Origin: Gordionus sp. m RMFG-2023
Taxonomy: Eukaryota; Nematomorpha; Gordioida; Chordodea; Parachordodidae
Direction: 5' to 3'
Assembly (NCBI RefSeq): GCF_954871325.1
Contig: NC_088776.1
Span: 20,336,052-20,400,051 of the forward strand
Length of the DNA stretch: 64,000 bases
Part shown: in pieces, positions 57,915 to 64,000 of the stretch
How the letters are laid out: every line of letters begins with the position of its first letter
How positions within the stretch are numbered: position 1 is the stretch's first letter
Made by a program: the position numbers and the translations under genes
Notes under the pieces: generated by a model
The model's database searches: none
Seen by the model: the letters and a program-made list of their open reading frames with translations, nothing else
Told to the model about the DNA's origin: nothing

Positions 57915-58267
57915 TGCTTTATATACATAGAATCCCCATTCGGAACAAATTATTAAAAAATTGGCGCAATCGCAAAGAAGATTTAATTTTAATTTATGAA
58001 CGAAAATGATTAGCTTTTTAAATCATCATATGTTTAATTCTATATTTTACAGTGATTTGCATACCGGTAATAACTAATATTTTCAAACAATATTATTTAT
58101 ATTCGTTCTTAAATATTTTGTATTTTCCAATATTTTACTGTGTTAAATAGCCATTTTTAATATGATTGGTTATAATAAATTTTGTATTGTTTAGTTCTAA
58201 TAAATTTTCAATGTTCCAAAAAAATTATACCCCCCCCCCCCCTCTAGTAGGTTACTGTACGCGCCTG

Positions 58268-60830
58268 CATCTGCATCTTCGAACCAAAAAATGGGAATGG
58301 TTTATAAAATTTTATTCAAAGAACATAAATATGGAATGTAATTATTGATTCACATCTTAACCCATATTCCCATTTTGACGTATGAAGTAAAATTAAGCTT
58401 ATATGTGCAATCATGAGATGTTTTTTAAATGTATTTTTTTTTAAAAAATACAAAAAAGAACTACACAGTTCTCCATTCCTCAAAGTTTTTCAATATTTTT
58501 TTAAAAAAAGTCATAAAATATATATTTTTTTCATTTCCGCACTAAACTAATAAAGTTTGTATAGAGAATATAAGAGAAACTTATAAATGGTATATAGATA
58601 TTTTAATGTTTCTCAAACCTGATTTTGGATGACTTCTAAAAAATTAAGATCAGATTATTAGCTATTCATGAATAAATATTTAAAAACATGTCCTCAACAT
58701 TATAAAAAAAATTTTAAAAATTTGAAATCTTTTTAAATTTTGATTAAATCAGCTTTGATAGACATTAATAAAATTTTGGTCTTCGTAAATTAGGGTAATT
58801 TATTTAGAAAAATTAAATTTTATCCACGTGTATGGCTAAAATTTTTTTTCTATTTCATGAGTACGTTGAAAATATTAAAATAGATCTCTAATTCTGATCT
58901 AAATAAATTAATCTGAAAAAATTTTAATTAATAAATTTTTTAAATTTTAACGTTAAGTATTTTTTTTTTAAATATTATATCATTGTTTCAACATTTTAGG
59001 AAAAAATCTCTTTGACTGGGTGGTGCATTATAAAATTATTTAGATTTTTATAAAATTTGAAAAAGGTATTTTAAAAAAAATTCTACAAGTCTAAAAGGCC
59101 CTGGGTTTGATTTAGCCGCGGTATCTTTTAATATTCTATCAATATATTATATATTATTCTCCCATTAATGTAAATCTTAAAGCCCAAATTCGTTTAACTA
59201 AAAAAAAATATACATTTATATATGAAATATAAATATAATTTATAGGGTTCGAATTAATAATCACAAAAATAATACTTTTTATATAATGTATATATAATTT
59301 TTTATTTTTTTAATAGTTCAAAAATAAAGGTAATTATCATATAAACAACTAATATTATATATTTTTTTAAAGTCATAATGCAGTATAGTGTATCATTCGA
59401 CTAAAGTCTAGATGGATAATCATCTATAATAATTCATTTATATATTAATATTACTATATCATAATCTGCAATAAAATAATATTTGAATAAACCTCAAGGC
59501 CCTAATGTACATTACACATTATATTTTATTAAAACCTGTATTTTTTAGTTATGTAAAGTAAAGGGTTATATTGTGTCTAGAATAATAAAGTTTTTTTCAT
59601 CGTCTACTTACCAATACCTATCGGTGGCAAAAAGCAAAATATAAAATAAATATACAAAAATATTCAAATAAATTAACATAAAATTATAATTTTTAAAGTG
59701 ATAAATATTATAATAATAATATTCGATATTATCATAATTTTATTTTTTTTTTAGATTAATTCATGAACGTGAAATTTATTATGAGTTATTAGCAAAATAA
59801 TTAGTTTTTATTTTTATTGATAACATGAATGTATATAAACGGGGTTGAATATAATATTTTTAAAACGAATTAATTATATATTGATTACAATTACAAATTA
59901 CCTAGCTCAAAAAAAATTAATTAATTACCAGGAATCCCGTTTTGTGATTAACTAGATCAATAATTGCTATAACTTTTAAATATTCAAGTCTATATTATTT
60001 TTAATTGAGTTGTAGGGAAATCTTCTAACATATAAAACCAATCTCTTTCATCTTTAATAGGTTAAAGTTTAAATTAAATTTTATTTATAGGTTTCAGAGA
60101 AGTAAAATTCTAAGGCAGAAAACATTATCATCGATTAAACAGTAGTCTTACAATAGATAACCTTAAATCGGTCACTTCACTTACATCGTGGAGGGTAAGG
60201 GGGGGGGGTAAAATATGAGGGTTGGGGAAGGGGATGTAAAGTACCAGCCTTAAAGTAAGAATTTAAAAATCAGAGCCTCTGAGAATTCTAAAAACCACAC
60301 AAAATATAAAATTTTACTTAGTTTATATTTTTAGATATCTTTGCCTTAAATGTACTACGATAAATATTAGCAAGGTCAGAAATTTCTATGATATTATTCA
60401 AAAATATATATATTCTTTATTAACAGTTTAACGAGATGGGAAAATTTTAGAATTTACTTCAAGAGTCTAATAATTTTAAAACACTAAAAAAATCTATGCT
60501 AGCTAAGATGATTATTCAACATGAATCAAATATATCATTAACTAATCAGAAAAGAGAAAAAAGAGAGGAACAACTTCCATGAAGAATAAAATGGGAAATC
60601 TAATTTTATATATAGGAGTTTAATTGGGAGCTATTGAAAGATAGCAACCCCGTTTCAAAATATTTGCAATCCGTTGATCTACATTTTGAATATCAATGAA
60701 ACATTTCGAAATTTTTGAAAATTAGGCTTTAATGTTTAAAATGGAAGCTGAAGAAATAGCTAAAGTATGGAGTGTGAATTTTTAGAAAGGAAGGTATCCG
60801 AAAATAAAAAGAAATCTTGGCGAACTATGT
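58268..60830. other. AT-rich, no gene seen
   Basis: Very AT-rich sequence with long A/T runs. A G run at 60200-60208 followed by GGTTGGGGAAGGGG is an isolated G-rich spot, possibly another transposon end. Sequence from about 60.45 kb on may already belong to the Helitron fossil, but I could not identify motifs before 60.84 kb. Confidence 0.45.
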
Positions 60831-60839
60831 CCAGATAAA

Positions 60840-61510
60840 AGAATGAATAATTAAGAAGAATATTTTTTGGTTAGTGTTTACAATGCTTTGCATCTATTGA
60901 TATAACAGAATTGAGCAGTAGCAAGATACATTATGGAAATATAAATCCTTTTGCGTTGAGCTTTAGAACTTTGGCTAATGTTGAAAAATCGGAGCAAATG
61001 AATAAAAATTTCAATCGAGAGTATCATTCTACCTATGGTTAATATGTCCTTTCGTGCTGGTCGTTCATGAGATCTTTGATGATACGATAAACTGATTTTT
61101 GATGAGATAGCTATGATGGTCCTAGTAGATCGGGCAAGACAGTTCTTATAATACTTTATTACATTATATTTGAGGCGAGGACTTGACTGGAATATCTTCA
61201 GTCCTTCTTGATGGTGACATAAGGATCCATAGTTTTACCAATACATTGATTACTTCTTTACATGATTAAATCTGAGATCTTCTAAGACAATGGATATTTA
61301 ATTGTCAAAACTTATTATAGGCAAGGCTTTTATGACAAAAAATGTAGGGCTGTATTAATAATACATTAAAAGATATCACGTAAATTAATACCATGATAAA
61401 GTTATCTTATTAGGTGGCGACAAATCTTGCTTGCCATACCTAAGGTTATGGTCCATGGCTTCATTTTGAATTTGAAAGATAATATGCATATCTTTAACGA
61501 ATTTTGAATA
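60840..61510 (+). pseudogene. Helitron helicase (Rep/Hel) fossil
   Basis: Motifs appear in the order of the Helitron Pif1-like helicase. SRSGKTVLI near 61125 stands for the Walker A loop (GxGGxGKTxL). LTGISSVLLDGDIRIHSF near 61180-61245 is like (T)GIAAxLLxxGRTxHSxF. KVILLGGDKSCLP near 61397-61435 is like KVVxxGGDFRQxLP. LKDNMHIFNEF near 61475-61507 is like LxxNMRxxxxxF. Several stops and frame changes; the catalytic Rep part and Helitron termini (TC / CTRR with hairpin) were not found. Walker A is degenerate (SRSGKT), so no function is expected. Confidence 0.7.
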
Positions 61511-61550
61511 TAGTAATTGGTTTCTTAAATTAAGACGGTTTATTAAATTT

Positions 61551-62890
61551 TATCAGTTATTAAAAGATATTTCAGATCGATCTAGATATAGATACATCGT
61601 CTAAAAACTTGTCCAGAATCAAATATATCGTCTAAAATATACCTAAATACATTTTCACAAATGTATTTAGATATAGATACATTACAAATACAACTTATTA
61701 TACTTATTTAAGGTGTCAATAATGACTAATTTAGGATTCTTTTTCAAATTTTGAAGTGAGCTACAAAAATTATTAAGTTGAAATCTCATCAATTTACAAA
61801 ATATATAATTAATAAATCATAAATAATCTTTGTTAGATTTTAATAACATATTCAAAATATATAATTTGCTTATAAATAATAATTGTTAGATTACAATAAT
61901 AGAACATTCTCAAAATTTATCGTTAAATGCTTATAAATAATAATTGTTAGATTATAATGGAAAATTCTCAAAATTTTCATTATTAAGGCATCCCCGTTTA
62001 TCTGTAAATACAGTTTTAGCCACATAAAAAGCATTTTTACTATTGTACTTAACGGCAGCATTGTATTATAATATATGAATAACAATTTTATATTGGAATA
62101 ATCTTTACATATACTAAAATCCCGAAACTTATTTTTATAAAATCATTCAAAGATTGATGTCAAAATTTTTAACATTATTCATAATCAGATCCTGTGAAAA
62201 CATCTGATTAAATTATTTGATATATTTTTATAGGAAACTTAAACAAATTTCTGCAATAATTAAAATCTTTATATATATATTCAATATTTAAAAATTGCAA
62301 TGAGATAAATTTTTTATTATAAATGCTGAAAATATACATATCTATAAATTATGCACCATATCTATAAAAACAAACAGTAAAAAATAAAACGTCGGTGGGT
62401 CCTAATGACCCATGTATAGATATACAGTTGGATAGGCAAATGCATTAATTGCTTTGTTAATTCAAATTTTCTTACAGTATCTAAGTCCAATCAAGTTTGA
62501 AATAAGGATGAACCTTAAAATTTTATAAATTGACCAAGAAAAATTGATATTTGAACTCTCTGATACTGGGTTGATTATTTATTCTGTTTCTTAATCATTA
62601 TTTGTAATATTAATCTAGTATATGAAAAAATTATTAATATATTAAATATAATTTAGTATGTTGACCGTCATTCATTGCTTAAAATAAAATTTTGGTTTAT
62701 CAAAATAAAGTGGGCATAATATTTAATAAATTGTATTCAAATATTATTTTTCTAATATTAAATAAATGTAAAAAAAAATTATCTCAAAATGTATCTAAAG
62801 ATACTTCTAAGAATAGATAATACCTCTAAAAATAGATATATATGCCTCTGAAAATTTATGTAGTTCTAAAAAACCTAAATACAGTAGACA
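61551..62890 (+). mobile_element. Truncated relative of the 47.0-kb hAT-type element
   Basis: The left end CAGTTATTAAAAGATATTTC (61551) followed by ATCTAGATATAGATAC repeats corresponds to 47012 onwards. The later block TAATTTAGGATTCT (about 61728) matches TAAATTAGGATTCT (about 47210). GATAC-type repeats recur near 62790-62850, consistent with the right subterminal zone, but the terminal repeat is missing. A short minus open frame inside has no motif. Confidence 0.65.
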
Positions 62891-63056
62891 CTTTTTATAA
62901 AAATATATAGATCTTTTTCTATTAATATAAATAAAAGTCAAAGTAAAACCTTTACTCATGTTGGCCTGTACTTGCCTGAGCCTGTTTTCATGTAGGTATA
63001 AATCGATGAACTTCACAAAAAGCCAAGATTATAATATTAACCGCATATAATTACAG

Positions 63057-63328
63057 CAGAAACCTACGGGCCGGGCCGTATTTTAATTTTTTTAAATATA
63101 CCCGAGCCGGGCCGTATATTTTAAAACCGAATATTTTAAATTGCTATTATCTATAAAAATTAAAAATAAATGTAATATATCTAAAAAAAATCCAGACCGG
63201 GTCGAAATTTTTCTTAAAAAAAACATGGCTGGGCCTGAAAATATAAAACCCGGTTCGGTCCAGGCTGAAAATTATTTTTTAAAATAAATCCAGGTCAGGC
63301 CGTTCAAATGGTTCCTCTGCAGGTTTTG
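63057..63328 (+). mobile_element. 272-bp MITE of the GGCCCGGCC hAT family, copy 3
   Basis: Starts CAGAAACCTACGGGCCGGGC (63057) and ends CCTCTGCAGGTTTTG (63328). Flanking AATTACAG and AATTTGAG agree at 6 of 8. It contains CCGAGCCGGGCCG blocks and the internal CTATAAAAATTAAAAATAAA shared with the 33.5- and 57.7-kb copies. Confidence 0.85.
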
Positions 63329-63336
63329 AATTTGAG

Positions 63337-64000
63337 TAAAAATTTAGATAATGATTTGTTCTTTACCCTAACAATTGCTTATCAGGATATACTTAAATTT
63401 TTCAAAAAAAATTGAATTCTTACATTTGATATTTTTAAATATTATTCTTTTTACATCATGGAGGAGATAAAAAATTGAAGTGGTATAAAAAATAGAAGAA
63501 GGAAATTTTCCGAAATATCCAAACTTAGTTTTATTCTTTACATATATGTTAGAAATTAATACATATGGAACTTTAGTTTTTTATTATAAAAATTAAAAAA
63601 ATGAAAATTTAAAATTATGAACTTATTACCCCTTTGCATTGATTATCATAGCGCTTCTTTATTTTTGGATATTTAAATTTTTTTAATTCTAAGTAAATAA
63701 ATGAAAATAAATAATCAAAGTGCTTGGAATTTTTCCTTACTCAGGATTAAAAATACTGAAAGCTTTAAGAATTTACAATTAAAAAATAATATTAAACGAT
63801 TTTGCTAAATAAAATTTTGATTTTCTTGAATTTTTTATTAAATTTTCCTAGTTCATTTTTTTTGATGATTTTTTAATTTATTCGAATAATATAAACCTAA
63901 AATGCAGATTATATATATAATGTCTTATATAATAAATTTTAAAACAAGTTTCATAAAGATTCATACCATATTTTTTGTAAGTCTTCCAAGTATTATTTTT
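63337..64000. other. AT-rich end of window, nothing seen
   Basis: No open frame, repeat or terminal-repeat signal recognised in this last stretch. Confidence 0.5.

Larger units (their letters stand above)
55960..58267 (+). mobile_element. Overlapping copies of the CAGTGGCGTA-type hAT
   Basis: Two right-end-like termini occur: a C-rich tract with TTCTGGCTATGTGCCCCTG (about 57656) and a run of 13 C (58230-58242) followed by TACTGTACGCGCCTG (58267). The transposase tail segment (AAAAAATTGGC-CAATCGCAAA) also occurs twice, at about 57310 and 57958. So at least two copies, or one partial duplication, are stacked here and split by a GC-rich MITE at 57655-57914. The left end may be near 55960-56000 but was not fixed. 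Confidence 0.65.

Noticed and set aside
59095-59130. tRNA-like GGCCCTGGGTTTGATTTAGC
   Set aside because: No matching acceptor or anticodon stems could be found around the T-loop-like phrase.
61891-62085. 64-codon minus open frame
   Set aside because: Lies inside a truncated hAT derivative and shows no transposase or host motif.

Overview
This is an animal-like nuclear fragment: strongly AT-rich, gene-poor and packed with dead DNA transposons. The host genes use canonical GT-AG introns. Many are extremely short (33-57 nt), while others are swollen to several kb by transposons. One host gene encodes an immunoglobulin-domain membrane protein, which points to a metazoan. Tiny introns, high AT and heavy hAT load would fit a fast-evolving parasitic animal such as a myxozoan, but that placement is inference. 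There are no bacterial features, no CRISPR array and no tRNA or rRNA gene that I can see.

Layout. 1-8.94 kb: hAT transposon remnants, including a 2-kb copy with intact 8-bp target duplications. 8.99-14.76 kb: a complete nine-exon PPIL4 (cyclophilin plus RRM) gene on +, with a 4.5-kb sixth intron full of repeats. 14.88-15.34 kb: a convergent minus-strand exon of an unknown protein. 15.8-16.0 kb: a small hAT-type MITE. 16.4-16.7 kb: a possible two-exon gene with a C-terminal membrane anchor. 19.08-25.13 kb: three hAT elements nested inside one another, each with a perfect 8-bp target duplication. 25.9-26.4 kb: a reverse-transcriptase fossil. 28.3-28.8 kb: a compact three-exon membrane-protein gene (minus), next to a divergently oriented MULE transposase fossil. 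30.2-40.9 kb: a minus-strand gene for a single-pass Ig-domain protein, spread over at least four exons, whose 7.4-kb intron holds another hAT element and a second RT fossil. 44.8-51.0 kb: another nest of hAT elements with a long inverted repeat. 53-58 kb: more hAT elements. 60.8-61.5 kb: a Helitron helicase fossil. 61.5-63.3 kb: short hAT derivatives.

The recognisable host genes are a spliceosome-associated cyclophilin, an Ig cell-surface protein and a small multi-pass membrane protein. They show no shared pathway. The coherent story is transposon invasion: at least five hAT families, separable by terminal repeats, inserted into one another, enlarged selected introns and left the exons intact. 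Exon joins were checked by reading phase by eye; no alignment or database search was run.
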